This document shows, piece by piece, positions 1 through 18,954 of a DNA stretch of 64,000 nt. Positions within the stretch are counted from its first letter, which is position 1. The number at the start of each line of letters is the position of its first letter. The translations under genes and the position numbers were made by a program. Source of the stretch: Antedon mediterranea (taxonomy: Eukaryota > Echinodermata > Crinoidea > Comatulida > Antedonidae); the NCBI RefSeq assembly GCF_964355755.1, contig NC_092670.1:15933201-15997200 (forward strand), in the 5' to 3' direction. The notes below the pieces were generated by a model. The model saw only the letters and a list, made by a program, of their open reading frames with translations. It had not been told where the DNA came from and ran no database searches.

Positions 1-512
1 AATAAAAAACAAATCATACAAATGCCTGACAAACAAAATGCAATTTCTTTGGAGGGTCCCCATCCGTTGTCGTTCTGTCGCGGTCCCGGACGCGATTTTT
101 TTTTTCGTACATAAGTTGTCCCGGACCCCTACCTAGGTGACCAAACAAAGGAGCAGGATACACATTTGCCTTGCCACAGACGACCGGGTGCTCAGAGACA
201 ACAACCAAGACAGAGGCACCCCAAAGATAATGCTGGCCAGGAAAAAGTATACTATACAATACTAAGTCTAGAACTTTAAGAAACCTCATGATTTCCATAT
301 ACCTTAATGAATAAATGTGTAACATTCTACTGCAGTAATGTTCTGTCGTTCTACACTATTTATATATTCATTGTAATCATTGCCTTTCATTAAATGCAAT
401 TTGTTTACAAATAATAATAAGTTTATGACAGATACTTACATTACAATAAAAAACTGTTTAATCATTCAGCATCGTTCTTTTACTTCTACTGTTTGATTAT
501 GTTACTTTGCAG
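1..512. other. Intron of the guanylate cyclase gene
   Basis: Lies before the first visible cyclase exon and ends in a TTTGCAG acceptor at 506-512. Bases 40-240 are richer in GC than the rest and look like an old repeat fragment. I could not read a kinase-domain exon in any frame here. Confidence 0.5.
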
Positions 513-5651
<5,139 letters not shown>

Positions 5652-5753
5652 ATTAAATCTATTTAATTAAGTAATAGTTGAGACCTATAATGAAAGGAAG
5701 TATGGAAAGATGTTATATTAAATAATGAATATCGATAGTGTTTAACTATTAAT

Positions 5754-6021
5754 AGGGAACTTTCGATTTGCGACGACCGACGACCAAACTACGTCATGAT
5801 AATTCACCGTGCGCATGCTGATCAATATATTGGGACGTGTGTCCTCGCTCCCCATCTCGACACGGGTTTGATGACCCCATCTCGACACGGGTTTGATGAC
5901 CCCATCGCGACACGGGTTTGATGGTTCGTAGGTCCAGCGACGACCGACAAAACACATCGATTGACCCATATCTCTATGATTGACCTGACATAGGTTGGTC
6001 TTTGCAAATCGAAAGCTCCCG
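5754..6021. mobile_element. Inverted-repeat element with internal tandem repeat
   Basis: Ends are GGGAACTTTCGATTTGC on the left and GCAAATCGAAAGCTCCC on the right. Inside, a 25-26-bp unit (CCATCTCGACACGGGTTTGA) is repeated three times between about 5850 and 5925, and ACGACCGAC occurs near both ends. It creates the C-terminal part of a spurious antisense ORF. Confidence 0.7.
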
Positions 6022-8938
6022 GAATTAAAAGCGACGACATCGTACTCAATCTTTTGAACGCGTAGTAGAGCCATGTTTTCCTCTACTCTATAGAAAAGAG
6101 CTGGCGTAATAACCAATTGCTCTTCACAATTTGTATTGGGAAAATCTAAAGACTGTGTAAGGAAGACAAATAAAATGAAAACGAGGGCAAAAAAGACCAC
6201 TAAACAAGTCAAGCAGCCAATGAAAATGCAACCAAAAGATTAGGAAGAAATTGAATAACTAATAATATATGTTTTTAGGTAGAATCTATGTACACTTTAC
6301 GATTTAGAGGATAGGAGGATATAAATACTTCTTTCACATAACTCCTTTTATATACCGTAACATTCTAAATTCACGTATTTCGTGGTATGTGTATATTTTG
6401 TAATGTTTATCAATGTACCTTTATTATTTATTCCAAAGATGTTTTAGTATAGTATTGTAAATACAGTAATACACATTTTGTTTTGACCAGTATTATAAAA
6501 AGGCAAAGCAGGTAGTAAGGAGGATTGGTAACACATTTTGTTTGGATTTATGTGTACATATAATATGGATGAAAAGCAAACATACATTTTTAGATAATTT
6601 TTATCTGTTGTTGTTTCTATGAATATCATTTCTATAAAAGATATAATAACACGTTCAATGTAGCTTAATGGTTAATAGCATAGTTATCTGTAACAGCTTT
6701 AAATTGGTATTCAATCATTTTAAACGGCGGTACATATAAACTTAGATAAATAGCAGAGCGTTTTCTAATTCATATCAGAAGAAGACAATAATCTATAAAA
6801 AAAATGAATGCGGTTAATAGCTGACCGGAATAGTGCTTTGTTGTATCAAAAGGAGCTGTCCTTGCTAGGCCTATCTCAAGCCAGACACCGTATTTGTCGC
6901 TCACGTCATAAAGACATTGTAGCGCGTACAAAAATTAGTATGACTCGACACTCTCCTTTGTGCGTGCATCAAAAACCGCCATGTACGTTCAAAATTGTAA
7001 TACACATATTTCATTAACTGAAATGTACGTTATATTCAAAATGGTAATACGCCTACATCCACATATTTCATTATTCTACGTATGTATGATGACTTTGTTG
7101 TTATTTAATGATAATTAAATCATATTTATTGATTAAATCGAGCCACGTGAGGTTTATTAGCAAACGTATTTACATCAATATTAATGATTTATGCAATACC
7201 ATTCTAAGCCAACTTTATATGTATTTAAAAGAAAAACAACAGCTTCGTTTCATTCCTTTCAAGGACATTTATTGATTTCAATAATGGCAAAATAACAATA
7301 ATATACATACTATAATTAAGACATTATTGAGGATCTTGTAAAAGAAGAAAACAAGTTTCTTGTCACATGCAGGATCCCAAAGAAAAAGATAACAAGAACA
7401 ACAAACAACTATAAGGCAAATTTAAGAACAAAATGCTTACGATTATTGTAAGAGGTATTAATATATTTGAAATTAAAAACCTTTTAAACTTGTCATCAAA
7501 GTGATTTTTCTCCAGTGATAAAAAACTCATATAAAAAAATAAAAAAATGTTTTCTAATGTGATATACAGGCACAACGAAACTATATACAGTAGAAAGAAA
7601 TCGTGAGATGACCAACGGGTCAAAATTTCCCAGCCCAGTACATCCGGTTCTCTTTTCCGATTGCTTCAACATTACCTTCTTTCTATTCACAAACCAGGTA
7701 TCCTTGACGGCCAAATTTCTAAGTATGTAAACTCGTAATTGGTTTGTTCCATGAATGAAGCGTTTGACCTGGTCTCTGTTTCCATCCAGGATTAAAAACA
7801 AAGCGGCGAAGTTTAGACATCATCCATTAAAATAAAAAAAAATGTATAGTAAAGTTAGCTTGGTTGTCTCCAATCCAAAGGTCCATGGTTCAATTCTAAT
7901 CTAGTGGTACGATCGACTCACGACTCTTTCTACTCCACTCTCTAAGCCAAATAAGAATTAGTAGCATGATTATAGTTCAACCATTTTGTAATTGCTGCTG
8001 AATGTTGAAGCACACGTCCAAAAACGTACATTGACTATCACTTTAACACGCACCGTAAACTGTTTCCACAAACAAACAAACATCAACGAAAAAGATAGAG
8101 AAACCTGGCTCACCAGTCGTCATCATCAACCATCCAATAAAGTATTTTTTGGAAGTATTAAAATTAAGTCTTTTAACAAACAAAAAACCCAATTTCAATG
8201 TGTGCAGAATTTTCATTTGAACACTAATCAAAAACTGATAAATGAGTAGGAAACATTTTTCTGTAATTGTTTACACCACCATTATGATTGAATATAGCAG
8301 TTTTGTAAAGCATTTTGCTACGCTCACTGGCATCACAATTGTCCTTGATTTAGGCCTATGCCGTAATTGTATGACAAAAAAAAAAAAGAGACATTGATCA
8401 AATGTTGTTATAAAAGACTATTTAAAAAAAACAACTAAAAACTATTTTTATTTAGTTTTGTGTATAAAATAAAGTAGGGCCTACATTTATAATTATAATG
8501 AATAGTCCTTGAATAAAAGTATACAGTTGTTGTTGAACAACCTTGGCTGTTTTACCCTTTCCTTTTCCTAAGCCCTGTGTATTTGATAGCCTGATATATC
8601 TCATGGTCTACGGACACGTGATAATCAAATTGCTGATAAAAAGTGTTGACTTTTTCAGATGTTATTGTCATAATATAGGATTATCGGAGATAAGGATCCA
8701 AAATTTCTGAAGAAAACGATCATCTTATTCCCAGGCAACCGGGCTACACCAAGGTCTTTAAAGCCGGTTTCTCGTTGGAATAATTAATATTGGGCGCGAG
8801 CAACAGTGTACGATAATCGATGTATCCAAAACTTGTTAAACTATAATAAAGCATAATGGTGGTTCACTTGGAGGTGAAATTACCAAAAGTAGGAATTTAA
8901 TATTTAGAATAAATTATCACTTCAGGGTGCAGTAAAAG

Positions 8939-9053
8939 AAACCAAGTTGACACGTAAGCCGCAACGCAAGCGACAGTTGGAATAATCCATTCAGTTCGCT
9001 CACGTTGTGGCTGACGTCCTTTTTGCGTTGCGTCCTAGTGGAAACCAAGCTTT
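8939..9053. mobile_element. Miniature element, GGACGCAAC family
   Basis: The right end GCGTTGCGTCCTAGTGGAAA followed by CCAAGCTT is the inverse of the family end AAGCTTGGTTTCCACTAGG. The left end AAACCAAGTTG...CCGCAACGC is decayed. About 115 bp, non-coding. Confidence 0.5.
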
Positions 9054-10014
9054 AAAAGACTGAATACCACGACACGCCGGTAAAAAATGTTGTTCTCAAG
9101 TCCAAACAATGAAAAATTAAGATGCATATAAAATCAACTTTTAGTATGGCATTTTGTATTCATTTTCACAGGAAAAACACAAATTTCACTCAAAGACATT
9201 CTTACAGACAATGGGCTTCCGATTAACTATTTTTAACAGTTTTTTGATTAACAATTTATTTTAGATTTTTGGTCAAAGTAAATAAAAATATATAATAAAT
9301 AAAAAATAAATAAAAGTCTGATATTAAAATGGCCATACAACAACAAATATTACATTACAGAGGACAATAATCTCAAACGCTCAGTGACATTCTATACATT
9401 TGTTTCTAGTTTTTATTTACAATAAAAAGTACTAAATATAAAAAAAACAGATAAATTAGAAGGATATTGGCAAAAATTCACTCGTCGTCTGGATCAACTT
9501 TTATCTGTTGAAAAAACAAAACAAAAATCAAGACAGAAGGTATATCTGCCTATTATTTCCAGGATGGATTTTAAGAATGTCCGGTCGGCTGTGTTTGGTT
9601 TTTATCATTCTGGGACACATACCTGGATTGCTTCCGGCACTAGGCGACGTAATCCCGCCCTACCATAGCCCTGTAGGTATTAGGCTAGTCCCTTGGAAAA
9701 AAAAGTTTTGGACTATTCTATTAAATAATCAACATAAAGTTTAATATAATATTTTATATATATGTTATCTTATTATAAGTGTATGTAAAAATATGATAAA
9801 TCAAATATAAAACCAATTTATAAAATAATAATAACGTTGCCTGTCTTATCTAACATTCACATTTAGGCCCTATTATAAATAATATCGATAACTGATATAC
9901 AAAATATAATCAACAACCCTAACTTAAAATGGACGAATTTCTCTAATAAATAGGCCTTGCAACTAAAATTAAGTTTCATAGTTCCCAAAAGTTGGCTAGC
10001 AGCAGTCTAGTAAA

Positions 10015-13000
10015 ATGGTGGTAAAGTTTATATCACTGGCCACAATGGCCTTTGTTTTTACGCTTGCTTACACCAAGCCCAGTTCAGCTAGCGTCGGAGG
10101 ACCAGCAGGTCCAAAAGCCGACTCTGTATCTTCTTTTTTGAACGCTCAAACAGTGAAGCGATCAGCAGAGAGAACAGCATCACAAAACACATGGACGTCA
10201 TCTTCTTCAAAACCTTCGTCGGGTACTTTTACGTCGAAACGAAAACGTTACGTCCCACATCACCCAGCTGGATACGTTCACCTTCCACCACTACGGGAAG
10301 CTGAGAAGAATGACATTATCTTCAAGAGTTTAAAGAAAACATTTACAGAAAGAAATAAGAGGCGTCAGAAACGTCAAGCCGCCGCCGGAGAATCAGATGG
10401 GTTTACGTATGAAGATTTATCATCACGTCTAAGATACATGCAAGCCCAGCTCTACAGAACAATCCACGACACTGCACTTCCAAAGACATCCGACGCCGAA
10501 TCTTACGAACATCGTCTTACTATGATTGTACCGGGAAAGGTCCTCAACCAGGCCGATTATGATCCCGCTCTCAACTTGGCCAATTACCAAGATGGGGATG
10601 AAATTCCAGCGTCAACGGTAGAAAACGAATTTAGATTAGCTGACGTAATTCCCGATGTAACACTGACTGGTGGAGACACAAGTAGGCGTCTTTCACTCAT
10701 CTATAAACGTATTTTAAACTACCTTGTACCCAATGAACCAGTTGTAAGTGAGGCTCTCCAGCAAAGACGTAAAACTGCCGAGAATTACCTACTAGAAGAG
10801 GTCAAAGATCCAGTCACCCAAGATACTAAATCACGTCTTCAGCAATTTCGTCACTATCGACAACTTTATTATACTGCCAAGTAAGTGATTTCTTTTATAT
10901 ATTTTTTTACAATACACATCTTGCATAACGGGCAAAGTACGTGGCTTAACATTGATTGTCGACGCAAGATATTGATAAACGCGGTCAATATTGGACCGTC
11001 CTAAAGCTTGTACATACGTCATTTAATGTCCATTACCGTAGCTTTAAACTATGACTTTTAGTGAATAATTGCGACAGGATCTGTAATTAAGATTTGTTTT
11101 CATATTTTTCAGAGATAATTTAGAACGTGAGTTAGAAGAAAAGAAGGAAAGCACAGATATCAAAGAATATAGAACATGGTTCACTCGTCATTTTACGAAC
11201 TTAAACAACATTGTGGAGAGCACGTACCTTGATTGGCTGCTGATCGGATTCAAGAATCCAGTAGAGGACGCGATCACACTCCTAGATACCAGTAATTCAG
11301 CCATTGAGCTTGAAGCTTCAAAGGTTTCTCTGCGAGCCTCTGAAACTACCTCAATCGACAGAACAAGTCTTATCTATCCTGTCACAATGACACCGAGCAA
11401 CTGGTACGGCTACCTCAAATACAGGTAAATTCAGACCATTCAAAAACTTAAAATTCAAATTGTTCTAAAAAAAACACTTTGACGATCCTACTCCAAATTC
11501 AGTTATGGCTAAATTCAAACTCTGTTTTAATGAAAAAGTTCCCAACGTGCACACTAATCGTCTCTGATGAAACAACAACTCTTGTGTTTTTATCATAATA
11601 CAATACTTCATAAATAACCTAGAAAATTTTCTTTTTGAATTTTAGAGAATTGAAGAAATCTAGATCGCAGTTGATGATAGAGCTTGTAGAATTAGAAAAA
11701 CGAAAATTGGATTTCGAATCGGGCGTTGACGTACAGAGATACTACGGTGAACAAGGACGAACAGAGAAAGCAGGTATAAACATCACTGCAGAGAAGATAC
11801 AATTGAAGGAAAAACAAACAGCTTTAGAAAAGACTAAATTTAACTGCCGTGAACGAGATCTATGGTAAGCATTGAGATAATTACTTTTTATTCAGTGCTG
11901 GAACAACCTTTCATCAGATCGACCTTTATAACAAACACTGGGCATTTGGGTACAATAATGTCTGTTATCTTCAATACATTTAATCTAGGTTTGACGATTG
12001 TGCTGATCTAACGTCTGCAACTGGCGCGTACAATGACGAGTACAACGACTGGCGCAACAAGGAGACTAAATACCTTCGCTACGACATCTTGGATCGAAAT
12101 GAAGGCGCTCTCGTACCTTTCTTACAAAACCAAATTGACCAGATCAATGCCGATATAGCACTTATCAAAGACGAGATAGACGCAGCAGCATTAGTCACAG
12201 AGGAAGAAAATGAAATATATTCCGAGCAAATTGCAGAAGATAACGAGTATGAGTCTAAATGGACAACAGTTGAGTTTACCTCCAAGTCTTCTCAGACAGA
12301 TGAGTCTTCCATTGCGACAACAAGCTCGTTCTCGACAAGTGCCTCAGCCGGTTACAGTGGTTGGTTCTTTGGCGTATCTGCTAGTGCTAGTCATTCAGTA
12401 AGTACAATTTCAATTATTTTAATTACTTTACTTCTTACGAATTCGTTGTAGTCTAGGTAATTAATATTATCAAAAAAATAATTAGTTTGGCACATATGGC
12501 ATTTCATACGTATATAGTTGAGCTCACAAATCAAAACGCCGACGGGTGAGCTAACATAAAAAAGACAATGAAATACAGACTTAAGGCAAGTCTAGTTGAT
12601 AAGGCTATAATAAAAAGATATTATATACATTTGACGCTCGAACAATCACTTTTAACACCTTTTCTTGCCATTTTGTGTTTTAATAAGTTTATCTTTTAAA
12701 AATTTTACAGTGGAGAAAAAAGTGATTCACTGAAATAGTTCTGCTATGTTTTATGTGTACTATACTTTGTTTAAATCCTAATAAACTAATATATATATAA
12801 TAGTATATATCTAAAAAGAGCAAGACGTAGCAATAGTATACAAACTTTCATTGAAGTAATGTTAATATCTATAAAGTGGGACGAGTCCATGAAAGACAAA
12901 ACAAATCGTTGACGCTCTTCTTACCACCAATGTCATGGTAGTTAGTGTAATGTATTGCGGTCTTAGTTGGTAATTATATAAATATGTAACATTGCATTAA

Positions 13001-13897
13001 TTTTATTATCTAGGAATCTCACTCATACGCAAACTCCAAGACATCGTTCAAATCTCTGGAGATGAGTGGTTCTATCAAAATACTGAGAGTGTCCATCGAC
13101 AGAGGATGGTTCAATCCGTCGATCTTTGCCAACGCTGCAATCGGTGTGGTAAGTACTAAGCCTTTGATCTTATGTCTGGCTGCGATAAATACCAACAATA
13201 CTGTATTATGTACTGTACATAATTGTCCGCGGCTCGCGGTATCTGTTAAGGTGCGTGATCGTGTGATCTGATCGTGTTGCAGCCACAGATAAACCCTTTG
13301 ACTCATGGAATAACTATCTTTCACTAACATAGTGATGTTGATGGTTATTTATTACCATTATTTATTTTATAGTAACATGATTACAGTACATATAATATAA
13401 ATTTGGGTTAGAAACTGAGCGAAATACTAGACTTTTTAAAACAAATTCGTCTGTTTATAAAAAAAAATAGAATGAGCTTGTTTTTAAATATATTATCTAT
13501 AAGTATAATTAGCCTGTGTTTATCTTAAATCTATTTCTAGACCGATCCAACAATAGCAATTTCTCCAGGACCTGTATCAAACCTTGAAGACATCGGTGAT
13601 GCTTACGAACTTCCGGTTTACTCTACTGGTCTTCTACTTGTGAAAGATGTTCGAATTCGTCTGCAGGGTCTTGACTACTCCACTGAGAGTACTATCATCC
13701 AGTCATCAAGTTCTACAAGTGGTGGTGTTGGTGGTAGCTATTATGGTCTCTTTGGTTTGAGCGTCCAATCTAGTTCTTCCAGGTCATCTGACTCAGCCAG
13801 TTTCTACGCCGAAAGCAACGAAGATGGTCTCACTATTGTAATTCCTGGAGCTCAAATACTTGGCTATTACAACGATGTCACCCCCAAGTTCCCATAG
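10015..13897 (+). CDS. Secreted protein of unknown family with furin-like site and duplicated Ser/Gly segment
   Basis: Not recognised. Six coding exons: 10015-10880, 11113-11424, 11646-11864, 11989-12397, 13014-13148 and 13541-13897. They give 765 aa with all phases consistent and strong GTAAGT/GTAAAT/GTAAGC donors. The start is the first ATG of the open exon; residues 1-20 form a signal peptide (MVVKFISLATMAFVFTLAYT). Basic sites KRKR (75-78) and RRQKR (116-120) suggest proprotein cleavage. Residues about 125-560 are charged, mostly helical and coiled-coil-like, with Trp/Tyr motifs (YLDWLLIGF). The C-terminal 200 residues hold two related blocks, AGYSGWFFGVSASASHS (586-602) and GGSYYGLFGLSVQSSSS (711-727), each inside alternating Ser/Thr-rich stretches and each followed by a hydrophobic strand. 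The protein ends at DVTPKFP. No transmembrane helix is evident. A membrane-interacting beta-hairpin role is only a guess. Confidence 0.85.
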
Positions 13898-16800
13898 TTG
13901 TGATATCATATTCATAATCATTCCAATTGTCATACCAATGATGTAAATAGGTCAGTATGTGGGTCAGTGTATTCTTAACTAAATACAGTGATGTCACAGA
14001 AAAAAGGCTTTAATTAAATGCCAAAAAAGTTTTCAACTACTTACTGTATCCTATCGTAGTTAAACGGTCGAGGAACCAAGTACCAGATTAGTAGTAGTGT
14101 ACGATGGCGGAATATGTTCATGGCCCATTATAGTTGAACATCTTGTTCTAGGCTAGTACTTGATACTGTTTCTTATTCAGTAGGCCTACGTGGTTTAAAC
14201 TTTAACAACGCATCATGCATTTGCTTTGACTTGATAACTAAAATAGGCCTAACACTGTTAGTTTTAATAAGATTAATAAAAAAACAACAATCATTTTTTT
14301 TTGTAGTTGTGGATTTATTTATTTCCAATAACAATGAAACGTAGTAGGCATACAAGAGGAAGCCCCGTATCTCCCTCATCGGCACTCTATCCGATCCCAC
14401 CAACAATTGCACTGTTTGAAATATATCCTGCCCAACCTCCACAGACGGCAGTCTCTCATGTCACAATCAAGGGGCCAGCCTACCCTAGCCTACCTAGTAT
14501 TCTCATAATTTATAACTATTATAAGTTAAAAAAGGTCTTTTTTTCTACTATTAATTATAAGAAAACTACAATATAAGACTTACCCAAGCGAGATTCATGT
14601 TATCATCCGTTGAAAAGAATAAATGTTAAGTAATAATTGGTACACATCTCGACTACTACACAATCTACATGGGCGCAGACATATTGTTTTGGTTAGGGCG
14701 CCCTCAACAACTATCAATTTTTCGAACATATAAAATCTTTGAAACTCTCTCAACATTTCGGTAGGCGCTCAATATTTTAGGAATTTCACTTTTAAAATCT
14801 GTACTCTCTTTCATATAATTATGTCTAAAATGTTCTTCTCAAAAAATCATATATACTGTAATTTATAAGAAGGACAGGACAGTTTTCTTGTGTTTTGCTT
14901 TCACATTGATCATAATTGGCACAGTTCAACTATTATCTCCTTGTGAAAATGCCGATCTTTAAAGCAATACAAGTCATTTGTCATATTCGAATGGAAACTT
15001 TCGTTGATCAACATTTGAATAGTAAATTTGTATTCAACAGAAAGACATTTGAATAGAAAACGTTGACAATGCAAGCTTTTTTGTTAAGAACAATCTCAAT
15101 GCTCAAAATACTCTGTTAAATAAGTACTCAACAGAAAAACTGTACTCAACAGAAAAACTGTACTCAACAGTAAAAGTCCCAATCGAATACGACAACTGTC
15201 TTCTCAATACAACCCCAATGTGTTGTTTTATGTTATCATCTCAAATACAGTTGTATGGAACAAAACTATAACAAAATAAAATACATTTGTTGATTTCTAT
15301 CAAAAAAATGTTTTATTATCAAATCCAAAAGATTCTTCAGGACCATCTCTCAAGATAATCGCATAATCTATTAAATATCGGAATTTGATCATTTAATATT
15401 TTTAAAACGTGGTTGTTATATAGTCAGAAAGAGTTCTAAATTCCTTTAAAAAAACATTTTTTCCAGCCATTAATATTTTGGTTATACTGTATACCATATC
15501 ATAATACCAGCCATATGTAAACTTAAAAACCTAGATCTCCATGACTACTACTGGCTACATACTCTATCCAAACTAAAAACCTGCTAAATGTATCCCTTTC
15601 AGGATCGGTAATTCATAGAATTGTCTACCCCGTGTATGCTACTTATTGCATAGGGGTGCCTCACCCTCATGTGGATTATTTCAAACCACTAGTAAACCTT
15701 TTCACAAATTTCAAACCTTTATCCTCAATGCCAACACATAATTATAACCTCCCCAATTAAATGTTTACATGAATATATGTTTAAAATATTCAAAAATAAA
15801 TGATTATGAAATAGATTTTAATACATATTTTTTTCCATAAAAAAAAATGTTTATATAAATATTTAAGTTATCTAATTATAAAATATGAATATTAATGTGG
15901 AGCTACAATTTGACTTGTATGATATGTTTTTTTTTCTAAATTTGAATTTTCTAATTGTTTTGATTTTTTTGGGATTAAATATCTTATAGATCATTGAAAT
16001 AATTAGATTAAGGTTTTTCATAAAAACACACAAAAGTAAATATTAAAAAAACTATTCTTATATATTCTTAAATATTTTAATCTTAAAAACATTATTACAG
16101 AAAATCTATTTTCGTTTGTATCGGCTACAGTATAGCATAGGATTTTTCTGTTCAATCAATTGATATGTCCATTGCCTAATATTGTATAGTATAAAATACA
16201 ATTGATATGTCTAGGCCTGCTGTATGTAGTAGTATCTACCGTAATAGCTGACAGTAGGAATGGCCATGTAATACTTTTAATCCATAGATAAAATTAAAAT
16301 TATAGGTAGTGAAAAGGGTCTACAGTTCAGGTTCGTGCCAGACTGTGCATACAGCATCTTCACGACGTATCTGGCTACCAGCATATTGAGTAAAAAGATT
16401 GGGGCATAACCAACGTGTGGAGCATCGTGAAAACCAACATCGAGACGCGATTTTATTTGGTTGAGCCAGACCAGAGTAGGTGCGCAAACACTTTAAGAGC
16501 TAGCCAAGATCAACCAGTGTGAAAAAGGCTCTGGGTTTGGGACAATCTGGGAGAAGAAATAAACATATGATAGCTTTAACTGAATAATCGTTTTTCAATA
16601 TCATTTAAAAAGAATAAGGTTAACACCTACTTTTGATGAATACAATATAATTATTTATTTAATTACTTTTATTATACAAAATTTATCTGGGTTACTAAAA
16701 ACTTTAAATAATTACCATTTTGTTTATGGGATGATACTAATATATGAGCCGATACAGTTTTGGGTGGGAAACACATGTTTACATCTTTTATAAAAGTCAG

Positions 16801-17152
16801 TCAGTAATGTAGTATTAGTAACAGTGTACAGTAGTGCAAGCATGCTGTAAACGATACAATACAGTATCAAGTGGTCGTACATTGTTATACAAATAAAGTA
16901 ATCATCTTTTCCCACTAATTTTTATCATAATCGTAATTGAAATAATGGTCTGACTATACAGTTTAAAACGTCTATACGTACAATACATATAAAAAACTAT
17001 TTACATAAATGAATAAGTTTACTACCTTTAAAGATTCCATTATTACTTTAAACAGTAATTGGTGGTATATATTTGTTTACTTGTTGCATTTAAAATATAC
17101 AAATTGTTGTTACTCCTTATTATACTGAAACAGGCTGAATCATGTATTGTTC

Positions 17153-17317
17153 TAAAGCTATGTCTACACTACAAAACTAGTTTGATAAAAAAGTGTGATG
17201 TGCTAAAATATGGTAGTGATATACCCAAATATGGTAGTGATATGACATCATCATGTCCGTATATGGGTCCATCACATTTTGTTGTCACATAAAGTTTGAT
17301 AGTGTAGACAGAGCTTA
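17153..17317. mobile_element. TA-flanked miniature element, CTCTGTCTACACTATCAAA family, copy 1
   Basis: Starts TAAAGCTATGTCTACACTA and ends GATAGTGTAGACAGAGCTTA. The internal words AAATATGGTAGTGATAT and CATATATGGG are shared with all other copies in the window. Non-coding. Confidence 0.75.
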
Positions 17318-18059
17318 AGACATGGTTGTCAAAAACCCCTGGCGTCAAAAGTTCAACCGCTTCATGGATTATTAGAATTTTGAGAGCATTTCCAGTTGGG
17401 TGTCTACAAGTATTGGGAAACATGGTGGATATCATTTCAAGGCCAACGAAAAGTATTATTCAATAAATTTAATACAGAAAATTAAAATTAATATTATCCA
17501 ACACAACGTACAGTACAGTAACTTGAATCTGAGATAGCGGTTATTGTACTAATTTGTTAAGAGCACCCACATAGATTAGGCAGTGTACTGTAATTTACAA
17601 CAAACACACCCATTATTTATCGACAGGCAAAACAAAAAACACAGAAAATATGGTCAACTTCCAAAAACCAGAATATTCTATGACCAGAAAATCTTTTCTA
17701 TATTAAAAATGCAATCTGAAAACCAGTACATATTTTATATAATTGTTTGGTTTTCAGACATTAACTATATAATTAAGAGTTTTGTGCAGACAAAATACGA
17801 AAAAAAATAAGATGAATGAAACCAAAAAGAAAAAGTGATACAGTCTAGTAAATCTATTCACTACAACAATTTCACATCCATTTGATGTCACTAATAGAAA
17901 TTCAAACATTAACTAATAATCATTAATGTAGAGTTCATTAAGTAGCTTTTACATATCAAGATTTTATCATATAAAAAACTAAACAGTGAAGACATAGTAC
18001 TTCAACAGTTATCACATTCTAAATGCTTAAAACTGTAGATTGGTGGTCTGGTTCAATAA

Positions 18060-18300
18060 CAGTATGATGCTGTATCATACATGTGATGCTGTATCATACA
18101 TGTGATGCTGTATCATACATGTGATGCTGTATCATACATGTGATGCTGTATCATACATGTGATGCTGTATCATACATGTGATGCTGTATCATACATGTGA
18201 TGCAGTATCATACTGTACATGTGATGCAGTATCATAATGTACATGTGATGCAGTATCATTCTGTAAATGTGATTCTGTATTCTACATGTGATGCTGTATC
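18060..18300. repeat. Tandem repeat, 19-bp unit expanding to 24 bp
   Basis: Unit GATGCTGTATCATACATGT, about seven near-perfect copies, followed by longer variants with an inserted CTGTA or ATGTA (GATGCAGTATCATACTGTAC) and decayed copies. Confidence 0.9.
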
Positions 18301-18954
18301 ATGGCTCGAACTGGCATCATGTGACATATTACAGACTTGCAGAACGTCGCACCAATTGCATAATAAATGCTGTTGTCATAGCTTTCATGTGTAAACGGTA
18401 AACCGGATATTTGGATATTGAGTAAATTGCTGATAAATCTGCAGGTTCTCGGATGTTCATTTTATACTGCTTGGTAGACTTTGGTGCTTGTCCCTAAAAA
18501 AATTCTCCAGAAACGTTGATGATGTTCTAGCGTATCTTTAACACCAAGTAACTTAAAAAAAGTGTTGTAATTGGGTGTTTAAAAAGTATATTGTTCCATA
18601 CTTTATTAAGTCCTCAGAGCTACTCAATGAACCAATCAAACTACAACAAATGCAATGTCTGTCTACCAATCAGATTCCAGATACCACTGACCTACATGGC
18701 ACCGCTAGTTAGTAATCAGTCCAACTTTTAAAGGTGTCAAAACATTTCTTAAAATCCACCAGCAGTTATGATGTTCTTCAGAATGTAATTTCATCCACCC
18801 TCTTTCCTGGCAACACTAATGCCTTAGCCTCCTAATACCATACATTCCTTCACAGCAGCATGTTAGCAATCATTTAAGGATATCCATCTAGAGTCTGGAT
18901 TGATAAACCTATAAAAGTACTGTATTTTTTTTTTTTTTGTGGGAGAAATATTAT

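Larger units (their letters stand above)
5652..10014. other. Intergenic region, cyclase 3' flank to secreted gene
   Basis: About 4.4 kb, AT-rich. A poly(A) signal AATAAA near 6168 could serve the cyclase. It holds one inverted-repeat element (5754-6021), a GGACGCAAC-family element (8939-9053) and a possible decayed tRNA-type repeat near 7858-7905 (GGTTCAATTC box). ORFs here are short, lack splice context or are low in complexity. No gene is called. Confidence 0.55.
13898..18600. other. Intergenic region, very AT-rich
   Basis: Contains an AATAAA at about 14275 that could end the secreted gene, a short tandem ACTCAACAGAAAAACTGT repeat near 15127-15175, one TA-flanked miniature element (17153-17317) and the 19-bp array at 18060-18300. 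I see no convincing exon; the few ORFs are short and low in complexity. Confidence 0.5.

Noticed and set aside
14-325. 103-codon - strand ORF at the window edge
   Set aside because: No family resemblance and a low-complexity A/T run; probably an intronic repeat of the cyclase gene.
9508-9744. Short hydrophobic ORF before the secreted gene
   Set aside because: No splice link to the downstream exons and no recognisable domain; base composition like the spacer.
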